This document shows, piece after piece, positions 47,715-60,700 of a stretch of DNA of 64,000 bases (position 1 is its first letter; each line of letters begins with the position of its first letter). The translations under genes were made by a program, and so were the position numbers. Below the pieces are notes generated by a model, which was given only the letters and a program-made list of their open reading frames with translations, ran no database searches and had not been told where the DNA came from. This DNA comes from Mytilus edulis (lineage: Eukaryota > Mollusca > Bivalvia > Mytilida > Mytilidae), in the NCBI RefSeq assembly GCF_963676685.1, contig NC_092356.1, positions 49,687,601-49,751,600 of the forward strand. Direction: 5' to 3'.

Positions 47715-48090
47715 TTTTTATACAACCACAAAAAATTTGGGGTCGTAAATTGGTATCCTGTCCGAAAGATGGATGGTTTCTGGATAATAACTTTATTATA
47801 AGTAAATAGAAATCAACAAAATTATAACACAACGTTTATAACCACAAAAGGAAGCTTGGGATTGATTTTGGGGGTTATGGTCCCTAAGGTTTAGGAATAA
47901 GGGGTACAAAGGTGCCCAAAACAAGCCTTAATCTAGTGTCGGTTTAAAAAGTTGTGTATAAGTATTTCAATTGTTCTGAAATTGTACCACAATGTTTAAT
48001 ACCATAAGTAGAAGGTTCGGATATATTGTGTGGGTTATGGGACAAACAGTCTAATAATTACGGACCAAAAACAAACATTTTTGTAAATTC
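47715..48090 (+). repeat. ACCACAAAA satellite, plus orientation
   Basis: About two diverged ~150-160-bp units: TCTGGATAATAACTTTA, CACAACGTTTATAACC, GGGATTGATTTTGGGGGTTA, TTTAGGAATAAGGGG. This is the same family as 51290-52140 in opposite orientation. Preceded by TATACAACCACAAAA, which is also the far edge of the other block. Confidence 0.7.
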
Positions 48091-48929
48091 AAGACCCTTA
48101 ATTGGAGTTTGTCCAGAATGGTTGTTGAATTACCTAATACCAATGCTTTATGAAATCTTCTTTGAAAATTGGAGTTATCTTTCTTTGTTCAGTCGACTTA
48201 AATCAATTATACAATATACAATGCAATATTCACTTTATTACCAACTGATAAATTAAAGCAGTCATTAATAACCATTCAGTGATTGCAAGCACTTTCTAGG
48301 GTATGCCCTTTTACAAATGGAAAAATTATACATTTTTTTAGTTTCTGATCTCTTAACTGAAGTTTGTCTCCTCTAAATGTTTCTCATTTCAGAAATTAAA
48401 AAGAAAATTTCTTCAGATATTTTTGTTTGAAAGGATTAATATTCAACAGCATAGTGAATTGCTCCTAACCCAAAAGCAAAACAAATATTTTAAGTTCATT
48501 AGACCACATTCATTCTGTGTCAGAAACCTAAGCTGTGTCATCTATTTAATCACAATCCAAACTCAGAGCTGTTTCCAGCTTGAATGTTGTGTAAATACTA
48601 GCCCCAACTGTTCAGGCTTCGACCTCTGCAGTCGTATAAAGCTGGGCTCTGCGGAGCATCTGGTCCATTCATTTGTTTATTTTTCAATTTGTGTGAATTA
48701 ACATAGTTACAGTAAATGTTAATTACTGCACTTTCATACCACAACAAATATTGTATTGGTACATGTATCACTCAAATGTGTATCCATATAACAAAAAAAA
48801 TGAAAAGGAATAATTTTGCATTACCTTTTGAATACTATGACTTTTTAGATATGTAGACATATTAAGACTCATTAGTAGATGTTGATAATATTGGCTTAAA
48901 ATGCTTGAAATTCTATCAGATTACTTTTG

Positions 48930-49275
48930 GAGCAGTTATGAGTTTTGAAATTAGAAAGATCATATCATATGCAACAAGTGTACTAAGTTTCAAGTTGATT
49001 GGACTTCAGCTTCATCAAAAACTACTTTGACCAAAAACTTTAACCTGAAACTCCCACTTTCATTTTCTATGTTCAATGGACCGTGAAATTGGGGTCATAA
49101 GACTAATTTGGCTTTAAAATTAGAAAGATCATATCATAATGAACATGTGTACTAAGTTTCGAGTTGATTCGACTTCAGCTTCATCAAAAACTACCTTGAC
49201 CAAAAACTTTAACCTAAAGCGGGACAAACGAACGAACGGACGGACAGACCAGAAAACATAATGCCCATCTACTAT
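48930..49275 (+). repeat. CCAGAAAACATAATGCCC dispersed repeat
   Basis: It contains AAAGATCATATCATA, GTACTAAGTTTCAAGTTGAT, CTTCATCAAAAACTAC (twice, because a ~155-bp segment is doubled) and the terminal CGGACGGACAGACCAGAAAA / CATAATGCCCAT. Another copy is at 52745-53035 and the reverse complement at 31840-32110, inside the 1,090-bp duplication. Confidence 0.75.
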
Positions 49276-51289
49276 TGTAGGTGGGGGCATAAAAAATTTA
49301 ATAAATAACACTCATAATGCTCAGATTGGTTGTCATCGTGCAACATAGTTAATAACACCATATAGAAAAAACATAGAACTCATTTTGTCATAAGACACTG
49401 TCAAACATCCATACATACTATCCACACTCATCTGTGTCCACACTTGTATAAAAGAAAAATATATCTACCTGCTAATGAGCATCAGTTAATGATCTTGTCT
49501 GCATTGATTCAACTTAAAACTAATCGGTTGTCAGGTGGAATTAAAAAAAATTCATAAACATTTAAAAAAAAATCTAATTAAATATTTCGTGGAAGGGCAG
49601 ATTAGATTTTTTTAGTGGTTGAAGACTATAAACCTTAGTTATCACACACTAAAAAAATATTTTTTTCGAAGATATGCATTTTCATCATCCAACTTGAAAG
49701 ACTGTCGTCAAGAACTTTTAGTAAAAAAAATAGCTATTCGAACACGACTACTCTGTTTGTATTAAATAGGTATTCACTTGACCCATATATTTCATCTTTT
49801 AGTACTGTGATTTTTTTATGTTATAAAGTCAACCTGTAGCTTTATATATATATTTTTTTAAATATTTGAATCTGAAGCGAGATGATGTATCAAATATTCT
49901 TGCTTTGTACGTTTTCAAGACAAAATATTCTACTCAAACACACCCTTACATAAAAAGGTGCACTCGATTTTCTCTTTTCGATACAATTGTTACCTATTTT
50001 TTAGAATTTTTTCTTGAGTCACATAATGGAAGGGCAGACACGAAAATTACTGAACTAATAGATTAATATGTTCTCCGTCCGTGGTAATTTTTTTTTAAAT
50101 CGTAGGTTATGCATTTTCTACATCCAACTTGATAGATACCCATGTCGTTGACTTGATATCTAATTGTTTTGCTTAACTGTAATAGATAAATTGAAACCTT
50201 ATGCAAATGGTGTTTTTAAATAGAACACTTCGTAATTGAGAAGAAAATTGTCATTTTATTTGTTTCAATAAACTTTTAAATTTTTTGTTACTATAGTAAA
50301 CATTACAGTAAGCATTTATCGCCTTCTCTAACAAAGAGCTTCGATTCTTTTGTTCTGTTTCAACCTGGTTTCCGCCTGTATATAAGCAGCACATAAACAG
50401 TAACAAGGAAGGCTGTTAACCTGTGAACTTTTAGACGGCAGCAATTTCAATATTTAAACTTATCAGATTGATGAAGAAAACATAAACTACATGAGACAAA
50501 ACAAAAATTCTATGGAAAAGAGCTATTATTGTTTTTCGTTATCTCAGTGAGGTCTCAACACAGAGCAAACACGAACTGCCTCACTTCTACTGCAAGTTTA
50601 AGATAACATCTAGCAGCGGTTTGAGTGGAATACATTGCAAGATGATTGCAATCGGGTTCGATTAAAAAATGAACATACTGGAAAGGAGCACATATTTTAA
50701 AACAAAATAGTTCCTTAACATCAATGTATTATGTATAGAATGATTGTCAGGTGTACATATCTGGCAGATTTCCTCATTTTCGTGGGTTATATTTTATCGA
50801 TATCTAGTATTCATGATTTGGTCTGTTTGTTGTATACTAAAGCAAAAGGTAAACTATAAATGGTGTTTGTAATGATTTTAATTGGTGTCTTTCTGGCTAG
50901 GTTATCTGAACATGACCCAAAACTATCTGCCTAAAATAAATTATAAATAGTATGTTTTAAGCAGTCCAGACATTTCAGCACGTGCTCTCTTTTTTTTCCT
51001 TATAAGGATAATAATGTTTTAAAAATTTGAATACCGGGTAAACATGTCGGTTGTTTATCCTTCTTGGACTAGTTAAAAAGAAATATAAGAATAAGGACAT
51101 TTTGATATGGTCATAAGACACCTACCAATATTTCCAAAGGATATAATGGTGTGAATAGTTGCATGTCACTAATGCCTTCAATAATGCGCAAACCATCTAC
51201 CTTATAGTTAGGTATGAAAGGCACCTGTGCACCTGTTTGACTGGTACAACTCAAAAGAGAACACCTAAGAGCCTTATTCATGATACAAT

Positions 51290-52140
51290 GGAAACAATAG
51301 AAAAAATGCTTGTTTTTGGCCCCTTATTCCTAAATGTTTGAGGCTATCACCCTCCGAAACTCAATCCCAGCTTTCCCTTTGTGATATGGAACCTTGTGGT
51401 ACAATTTCAAAGAGATCCTTAACCTTACACAAAAGTTATTGTCCAAAAACTTGAAAATGCTTGTTTTGGCCCCTCATTCCTAAAAATTTGAGACAATTAC
51501 CCCCAAACTCAATCCCAGCTTTCCCTTTGCGATATGGAACCGTCACCAATGTGGTACAAATTTAGAGAGATCTATACACTTAAACACAAGTTATTGTCTG
51601 GAAACTAGAAAAATGCTTTTTTTTTTGCCCCCTAATTCCTAAACATTTGAGGCAATTACACCCAAACTCAATCCCAGCCTTCCCTTTGTGATATGAAATC
51701 TTGTGGTATAATTTTAGAGAGATCCATAAGCTTAAACATAAGTTATTGTCTGGAAACTATAAAAATGCATTTTTTTGGCCCCGAATTCATGAAAGTTCAA
51801 GGCAATTACCCCCAAACTCAATCCCAACTTTCCCTTAGTGATATTGAACCTTGCAGTACAACTTCAGCGAGATCCATACACTTGCACACAAGTTATTGTC
51901 CAGAAACTAGAATAAAAATGCTTGTTTTTGGCCCCTTTTTGGATTCCTAAACTGTATGTACCATAGCCCCCTAAATCAATCACAACCTTCCTTTCGCAGT
52001 ATTTAAGCTTCTGGTAAAATTTCATAGAGATCCGTTCACCTAAACTATAGTTATTGTTCAGAAACCAAATGTGTCTTCGGACGATGATGACGACGTGATA
52101 CCAATATACGACCACAAAAAAAGTTGAGGTCATATAAAAA
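51290..52140 (-). repeat. ~153-bp tandem repeat, five units, minus orientation
   Basis: AAAATGCTTGTTTTTGGCCC-like starts lie near 51303, 51454, 51608, 51761 and 51914. Each unit carries CCCAAACTCAATCCCAGCTT, TCCCTTTGTGATATGGAACC and AGTTATTGTC(T/C)GGAAACT. The block ends in ACCACAAAAAAAGTTGAGGT, as does the related block at 47715. Confidence 0.88.
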
Positions 52141-52744
52141 TGCCTGTTCAAGACAATTAACCCATCATTGAATGTCTATGAGTGCAATGCCGTAACTTGT
52201 ATATTACCATTTTTTTCTTTTAAATATAAAATAAAGATCTTTGGTATGACAGCCAATGAGGCCCCTATCCAAAAAAATAAAAAGGATGCATTCAAATATA
52301 GGTTACCATACAGCTCAGGGATTTTTATGAAAATCACTACCAATGCATGTATTATGCAAGAAAATCATAATCCATCTGTATATTGCCCAGCTTTCTTAAT
52401 ACAATCTGTGAAATCTTATTTTGATGACAACCACATGAGATCGCTAATATTACAATGAAAAGATAAATACCAGTACATTGTATTCACACATCTTAACTGA
52501 AGATGAGCATTTATAAACCTTATATTTATATGTTAGACTCAGATAGACGTCTGGCCTCTAATCAACGTCAGTTCCTTAAATCAATGTCCAAATGCGACAT
52601 AGCATTCTCAAATCAACGTCCAATATTATGATCCTCTATTGACATCCAAAGTGAGGTCATTTATTGATGTACGTAAAATTACTCCTATATACTGATAATG
52701 GGGGATCTAAGAAGTTCAATCTTACCCTTCCAATATAAAAATAA

Positions 52745-53035
52745 CAAGAATGTGTCTCCAGTACACAGATGTCCCATCCACACTATCATTTTTTGTGTTC
52801 AGTTGACCGTGAAAATGGGATTAAATCACTAATTTGGCATTAAAATTAGAAAGATCATATCATAAAGAACATGTGTACTAAGTTTCAAGTTGAATGGACT
52901 TTTACTTCATCAAAAACTACCTCCATTAAAAACTTTAACCTGAAGTGGGACGGACAAATGGACGATGGGACAAACGGGTGAAGAGACGGATGAACGGACG
53001 CACAGACCAGAAAACATAATGCCCATAAATAGGAC
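52745..53035 (+). repeat. CCAGAAAACATAATGCCC dispersed repeat, second copy
   Basis: Same block order as 48930-49275: CACTATCATTTTTTGTGTTC, GACCGTGAAAATGGG, AAAGATCATATCATAAAG, GTTTCAAGTTGAATGGACT, then a degenerate GACGGACAAATGG run and CAGACCAGAAAACATAATGC. Confidence 0.75.
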
Positions 53036-54763
53036 ATAAAAAGATGTGGTAAACTTATAGATAAAGCAGGATGTAATTACTTGTTTATTATGTTTGTATA
53101 TTTTTTTTACATATGTCTGTAAATGAAAGACAGAATGCACCACAATTACCATTAAATAAACAGTTAACATTGATCATACATGAACAAAATACATTTGGCA
53201 ATAATCATCTGAACAAGTCTGTTACACGTCTGTAATTAGTTAATGTTAAAAATTGTCAATTCTCTATTTTGCTAGAAACAATTTTTTTACTTATCATGAA
53301 TAATTCAAAGTCCAAATACATTGTAATATAATTTTCCTAAAACAACAGCATATGCAGCAAGCACACATTTTGTTTCCTAAAATATGTTATTTAAATGATA
53401 TTTGTCTGTTAACATATGGTCTAAAAATTATTAAAAAAATGCAATTTTTCCTAAATAAATGTACGTGTCTATATATCCTTGTACAAAAACACTTAGTACA
53501 TACTATTCATGTTTCACAGAGATTAAGCACTGCAAAATTCCTCGTGTTACATTTAAAAAAAAAAAAAAAGACAAATTTCACAGGATAACATTCAGTTTCA
53601 TCTACTTACTTATGACATGTCACTTTATTTCATTATTTTAAATTACACTTCTGAAAAACACTTAACACAACTTTATTTGGAATAAATTTTGAATGTCTAA
53701 GCAAACACATGAACATTTTGGAAACAGTTGAGAAATAGATTCTCTAACATGCAAAACAGTTGAATATGTTGAGTAATGATTAAATATATGAACTTTCATT
53801 TTCTGAATGCTAGTGCTTAGCTTCAATGCTGGAAATGAAGACTTTTCATCATCATCAGATAAAGTAATACCCTACATGTTATTGAAATAAAACGTCTTTT
53901 GTTGGAATCTTAACAGTTGTAAATTCTGACTCTGAACATTCTGAAAATTTGCAAGAATTTATTATTACCATTATTGAACAACTAACACAAATGCCAAATC
54001 TATTATTGTTATTTCAGGAAACGCCAATAATGCTACACAAATTTAAAATGCAGGTTGTTTTTTTGCAACATTCATACCATCACAATTCATGCCATAATAA
54101 GAAGATATCATAAATATTTCTGATTGTATCGTAACCAACTGATGAAATTGGTAATTCCATTGTTGTTCCTCATCTAGATTAAGCCTTTACAATGAGTTTA
54201 ATCTCAATAAAGATATACTCTGGACTTTTTATCCTACAGGAGTCGGTTTCACAAAAATACTTAAGATTAAGATTGATTGTAAGTAATAAACAATTGAGTA
54301 TGTGTTTACAATCAATCCGAGTCCTAAACTTTTGTCAAAAAGACTTCTGGCTTTTTGGAAATTTATTTGAACAGATTAAGTTATCACATATGAATCAATA
54401 TGTCAGAAAATGGTTGAAAAACACCAAAAACAAAAATTCACTTACTTTTACCATAGTATGTACAAGTGTTATAATTTACATCAAAAATGATGTATTGAAT
54501 GGCAGAGAACCAAAAAAACAACTGCAGATTTATTACAGTTGTTACATTTATGGTATGGACTAGTTATACCAGTTATAATATAATCAAATAAAATGTCCAT
54601 GTATTAAAATTTATACCAAAATGTATTTGACAAGTAAATATCATGTATCAATTGGAGAATCAAACAAACAACTGCACTTTTACCAAAGTTGTTAAATCTA
54701 CAGCATGGACTAGTTATACCAGTTATAATATGATCACAGATATTGTTTTGTCTCCTTATGGTT

Positions 54764-57700
54764 TTATTTTTCTTTATTCAGAGCTTGAATGAATTCTTCT
54801 AACTTGTCTTGAATCTGTCTGACTGTTTCTGAAAGTAAAAATAATTGATAAAACTACTGTAGGAAAATTGTGCAAAATTTTTACATTACTTATATAACCA
54901 GTTTGATTAAAGCCAGCCCCCATTATCCATTTGCATTATATTAATTAAATAATAAATAATAAGGGGAGGTTTGCAAAGTGGGTAAATGGGATGAACATTT
55001 TAACTATCAAACAAAAAAGTGCAAGCTTTCTGATAGATTCAGCCATTTACCTTGCAATAGGTCAAACATCAAAGTCAATCTTGGTGAGTAAATTGAGTAA
55101 ATTCAACAAGAGGATGTCAAAGAGACAGCATACCGGATTTTCCTGCAGAGGTCAAACCCTGAACAGCTGAGCAAGTATAGACACAACATTTAAGCTTAAA
55201 ACAGCTTTGAATTTGAATTGTGATTGAATATTTGATACAGAATGGTTTTGTGACACAACATAAATATGGTTAAAGAATTAAAAAATTTGGAATTAGACAT
55301 TTACCTATTATGGTCCAATATCCAAAATATAAGTACATTGTTAGTTATATTAAATCCAACCATACAAACATCCACAACTTACTTAATTCTTCAGCAAGTG
55401 TAACTCTCCTTCCAGTTAATAATGTCTTTAATGTGTTTTTATTTTCACTATATTCTTCTAATACTTCTTTTATTATTCGCTCCAATCTTCTGGCTGTAAA
55501 AACACAATGTAAAGATGTAAAGACTATAAATTACAAAAATCTAAAATAGATTGATTTAACAACAACATGTGTCCACAGGACACTTTGTACTGATAGCACC
55601 ATATCATATATTTTTTTAAAGAACTACGAAATCTTGCTCAAAACCATTATACTGTAGATTCATTTATTGTCGTTGGTACCAATTTTCGTGGATTAAGGAA
55701 AACCAGCATTTTTCGGGATATTTGATTTTGTGGTTTTGCCAAAGTCTGCATATAACCTCATAGAAAATTTGTAATTTCTAGAACATTTAATTTCGTGGTT
55801 CACATGTACACACTAATTTCGTGGTTCACATGTACACACAAAATCCATGAAAATTAGTATCCAACGAATAGTAATGAATCCACAGTAGTAGATAGGGCAT
55901 AAAAACACCTGTGTTAGGGCATATGCAGCTATTTCTGTAAATGGATAGTCCAGCTGAATGCAGACTTCTATACTATTAAATGAGAAGACTTCATTTTGTG
56001 TGTCGCTTCTCTTCTTTCCACAATAAAGTAATCATCATGCCTCTGTGTCCTATAGGTACAGTGTATAGTTGCATTTGTCATCCATTTTTATGATTATTCA
56101 AATTGAGTTATTTTGGGAGAAAAACAAGAAAAAACGCATCCGGATATTGATTCCGTCATTGGGCGAAATTTTAAGTCATATTAGACTTCTGGTTTGCGTT
56201 TTTCTGTAGTCTTTGAACATACATATACTACAAATAAAGTGTATTTTCTATCTGCTATCTTTTTCAAGTTTACTATCCATGGCGATCACAGAGTAAACTA
56301 AAAAGAGAGAGAGTCTGTATAATATAGAAATGACCGCCGTGGATCGATAAGTAACCTGAGAATTGAAAGTAAAAAGCAAATACACTTTATTTATAGTAAT
56401 GAATGTTCATTATATACAATTAAGCGCTAAAAGTATGCATGTGTTATTATGTTAATTTTTTTTTTTTTGAATGGGAATTTTTCAAAAATGAAGGAGGAGC
56501 AGGGCTAGGAAAACAATTGTCCTGTCCCAAAGCACCTGACTTTTGATACCTTTTCTGAAATTCTCCATCAATTAAATCTTTTACAAAAATTCATTATAAC
56601 AACAAAACTAGAGGCTCTAAAGAGCCTGTGTCGCTCACCTTGGTCTATGTGAATATTAAACAAAGGACGCAGATGGATTCATGACAAAATTGTGTTTTGG
56701 TGATGGTGATGTGTTTGTACATCTTACTTTACTGAACATTCTTGCTGCTTACAATTATTTCTATCTATAATGAACTTGGCCCAGTAGTTTCAGAGAGTTT
56801 TGTAAAAGATAACTAAGATTTCGAAAAATGGTTAAAAATTGACTATAAAGGGCAATAACTCCTGAAGGGGTCAACTGACCATTTCGGTCATGTTGACTTA
56901 TTTGTAGATCTTACTTTGCTGACATTTATTGCATTGTACAGTTTATCTCTATCTATAATAATATTCAAGATAATAACCAAAAACAGCAAAATTTCCTTAA
57001 AATTACCAATTCAGGGGCAGCAACCCAACAAAGGGTTGTCCGATTCATCTGAAAATTTCAGGGCAGATAGATCTTGACCTGATAAACAATTTTACTTCAT
57101 GTCAGATTTCCTTTAAATGTTTTGGTTTTTGAGTTATAAGCGAAAAACTGAATTTTACCCCTATGTTCTATTTTTAGCCATGGCGGCCATCTTGTTTGGT
57201 TGGCCAGGTCACGCCACACATTTTTTAAACTAGATACCCCAATGATGATTGTGGCCAAGTTTGGTTTAATTTGGCCCAGTAGTTTCAGAGGAGAAGATTT
57301 TTGTAAAAGTTAACGACGACGGACGACGACAACGGACGACGGATGCCGGACGCCGGACTCCGGACGCCAAGTGATGGGAAAAGCTCACTTGGCCCTTCGG
57401 GCCAGGTAAGCTAAAAAAGAAGGTTTGGTATGATTGCCAATGAGACAACTCTCCACAAGACCAAAATGACACAGAAATTAACAACTATAGGTCACCGTAC
57501 GGCCTTCAACAATGAGCAAAGCCCATACCGCAAAGTCAGCTATAAAAGGCCCCGAAATGCAATGTAAAACAATTCAAACGAGAAAACTAATAACTGCATT
57601 TTACCCCTATGTTCTATTTTTAGCCATGGCGGCCATCTTGGTTGGTTGGCCGGGTCACGCCACACATTTTTTTAACTAGATACCCTAATGATGATTGTGG

Positions 57701-60700
57701 CCAAGTTTGGTTAAATTTGGCCCAGTAGTTTCAGAGGAGAAGATTTTTGTAATAGATTACTAAGATTTACGGAAAATGGTTAAAAATTTACTATAAAGGG
57801 CAATAACTCCTAAAGGGATCAACTGACCATTTCAGTCATGTTGACTTATTTGTAAATCTTACTTTGCTGTACATTATTGCTGTTTAAAGTTTATCTCTAT
57901 CTATAATAATATTCAAGATAATAACCAAAAACAGTAAATTTTCCATAAAATTACCAATTGAGGGGCAGCAACCCCACAACGGGTTGTTCGATTCATCTGA
58001 AAATTTGAGGGCAGAAAGATCTTGACCTGATAAACAATTTTACTCTGTCAGATTTGCTCTAAATGCTTTGGTTTTTGAGTTATAAGCCAAAAACTGCATT
58101 TTTACCCTATGTTCTATTTTTAGCCATGGCGGCCATCTTGGTCGGATGGCCAGGTCACCGGACACATTTTTAAAACTATATACCCCAAAGATGATTGTGG
58201 CCAAGTGTGGATTAATTGGCCCAGTAGTTTCAGAGGAGAAGATTTTTGTAAAAGATTACTAAGATTTACGAAAAATGGTTAAAAATTGACTATAAAGGGC
58301 AATAACTCCTAAAGGGGTCAACTGACCATTTCCTTCGTGGTGACTTATTTGTAAATCTTACTTTGCTGAACATTATTGCTGTTTACAGTTTATCTCTATC
58401 TATAATAATATTCAAGATAATAACCAAAAACAGCAAACTTTCCTTAAAAATACCAATTCAGGGGCAGCAACCCAACAACAGGTTGTCAGATTCATCTGAA
58501 AATTTCAGAACATATAAATCTTGACCTGATAAACACTTTTAACCCATGTCAGATTTGCTCTAAATGCTTTGGTTTTTGAGTTATAAGCCAAAAACTGCAT
58601 TTTACCCCTATGTTCTATTTTTAGCCATGGCGGCCATCTTGGTTGGTTGGCCGGGTCACGCCACACATTTTTTAAACTAGATACCCCAAATATGATTTTG
58701 GCCAAGTTTGGATTAATTTGGTCCAGTAGTTTCAGAGGAGAAGATTTTTGTAAAAGATTTCTAAGATTTACGAAAAATGGTTAAAAATTGACCAGAAAGG
58801 GCAATAACTCCTAAAGGGGTCAACTGACCATTTTGGTCATGTTGACTTATTTGTAAATCTAACTTTGCTGAACATTATTGCTGTTTACAGTTTATCTCTA
58901 TCTATAATAATATTCAAGATAATAACCAAAAACAGCAAAAAATCCCTAAAATTACCAATTCAGGGGCAGCAACCCAACAACGGGTTGTTGGATTCATCTG
59001 AAAATTTCAGGGCAGAAAGATCTTGACCTGATAAACAATTTTACCCATGTCAGATTTGCTCTAAATGCTTTGGTTTTTGAGTTATAAGCCAAAAACTGCA
59101 TTTTACCCCTATGTTCTATTTTTAGCCATGGCGGCCATCTTGGTTGGTTGGCCAGGTCACGCCACACATTTTTTAAACTAGATACCCCAATGATGATTGT
59201 GGCCAAGTTTGGTTTAATTTGGCCCAGTAGTTTCAGAGGAGAAGATTTTTGTAAAAGTTAACGACGACGGACGACGACAACGGACGACGGATGCCGGACG
59301 CCGGACTCCGGACGCCAAGTGATGGGAAAAGCTCACTTGGCCCTTCGGGCCAGGTGAGCTAAAAAAGAAGGTTTGGTATGATTGCCAATGAGACAACTCT
59401 CCACAAGAGACCAAAATGACACAGAAATTAACAACTATAGGTCACCGTACGGCCTTCAACAATGAGCAAAGCCCATACCGCAAAGTCAGCTATAAAAGGC
59501 CCCGAAATGCAATGTAAAACAATTCAAACGAGAAAACTAACCGCCTTATTTATGGACAAAAAAAATGAACGAAAAAAAAATATGTAAGGCTTAGACATAA
59601 ACAAACGACAACCACTGAATCACAGGCTCCTGACTTGAATGTTCTTAATATACTAAATGTATGTTCATATTGAAATTAATAGAAAACAAAACAATTGGAA
59701 TTTGGGGAAAAAAGGAGTACCTATGACTTTTGATATTTCTGAAATTCTCCAGTCATTAAATCTTTTGCAAAATTTTTCCTACAACACTTTACATACTTTC
59801 AAACACGCTCTGGTTGCCCGCGTTTTCGGGGCGTTGTTCTAGTAACTATTGAAAGCTACTTGTAAATCTGCACTTTGAACATGATTTCTATTACAAGATT
59901 TTATAATGCTAATTCTGAAGAAAATGATTTTTTAAGATTTAGATTTCATTAGCAAAGAAAAGAATGACAGTTTTTTTTTATTTTTCAATGATGACAGCAT
60001 TCTAGTTCCAACTCAGAACTGCAAAAATGTATTGATTTCAAATTGACAACAACTTAAAAGAAATCAAATCGGAAGCTAATTGTCTTTAATGAAGTATCAT
60101 CAGATTAGCTAATGTACTATCATCAATAGAATACTGTGGATTCATTATTATTCGTTGGATATCAATTTTCGTGGCTTTCGTGGGTAGATTCTAACCACGA
60201 AATTAAATGTTCAACGAATAACAAATTTTCTATAGGCTTGTATGCAGACTTCGGCAAAACCACGAAATCAAATATCCACGAACATGCAAGTTTTCTTTAA
60301 TCCACGAAAATTGGTACCCATGAAAATGAATGAATCCACAGTAACTGTCAATGTTCATTGATTTAAATAACAAGTGTCTTAAATTATAGTAAGCTTAGCA
60401 GTATAGTAAGAAATGTTTCTCATCTTCTACAGATCCTTGTATGTGTACCTACCTTCATTATTTACAACCTGTTGTCTCAGAGCATTGCTGGTCACTTGTA
60501 ACATCCTATGTAATCTCCAAAATAAAACAACATCACTACAATCCAACTGTAATGAAAAAATAAATGTAGAAATATAGTTATGTGTACTCTAAGCGTAGGC
60601 AGAACCTGTGGGCCTGTCCCCCCCTTAAGTGGGAAAAATTTGGTTGATTATATAGGGAATAATAATAATAATAATAATTCTTTATTTAAAGAGGGTTACA

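Larger units (their letters stand above)
43918..54763. other. Long gene-free stretch, plus OPA1 3' UTR at its right edge
   Basis: No host exon was recognised in either strand. It holds the TTA-flanked MITE (44301-44583), a GGGTCTCATTGGG element (44834-45094), the paralogous pair 44195-44660 / 45640-45812, satellite blocks (47715-48090, 51290-52140) and two dispersed copies (48930-49275, 52745-53035). 45813-47700, 49280-51280 and 53040-54500 show nothing beyond AT-rich unique-looking DNA. Just downstream of the OPA1 stop a ~70-bp segment is duplicated (54515-54588 and 54663-54736, GGACTAGTTATACCAGTTAT in both). Confidence 0.55.

Noticed and set aside
57266-59414. Recurring minus-strand frames with a conserved [16 protein letters not shown] peptide
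   Set aside because: They repeat with the 0.5-kb satellite unit; conservation of the peptide follows from conservation of the repeat.
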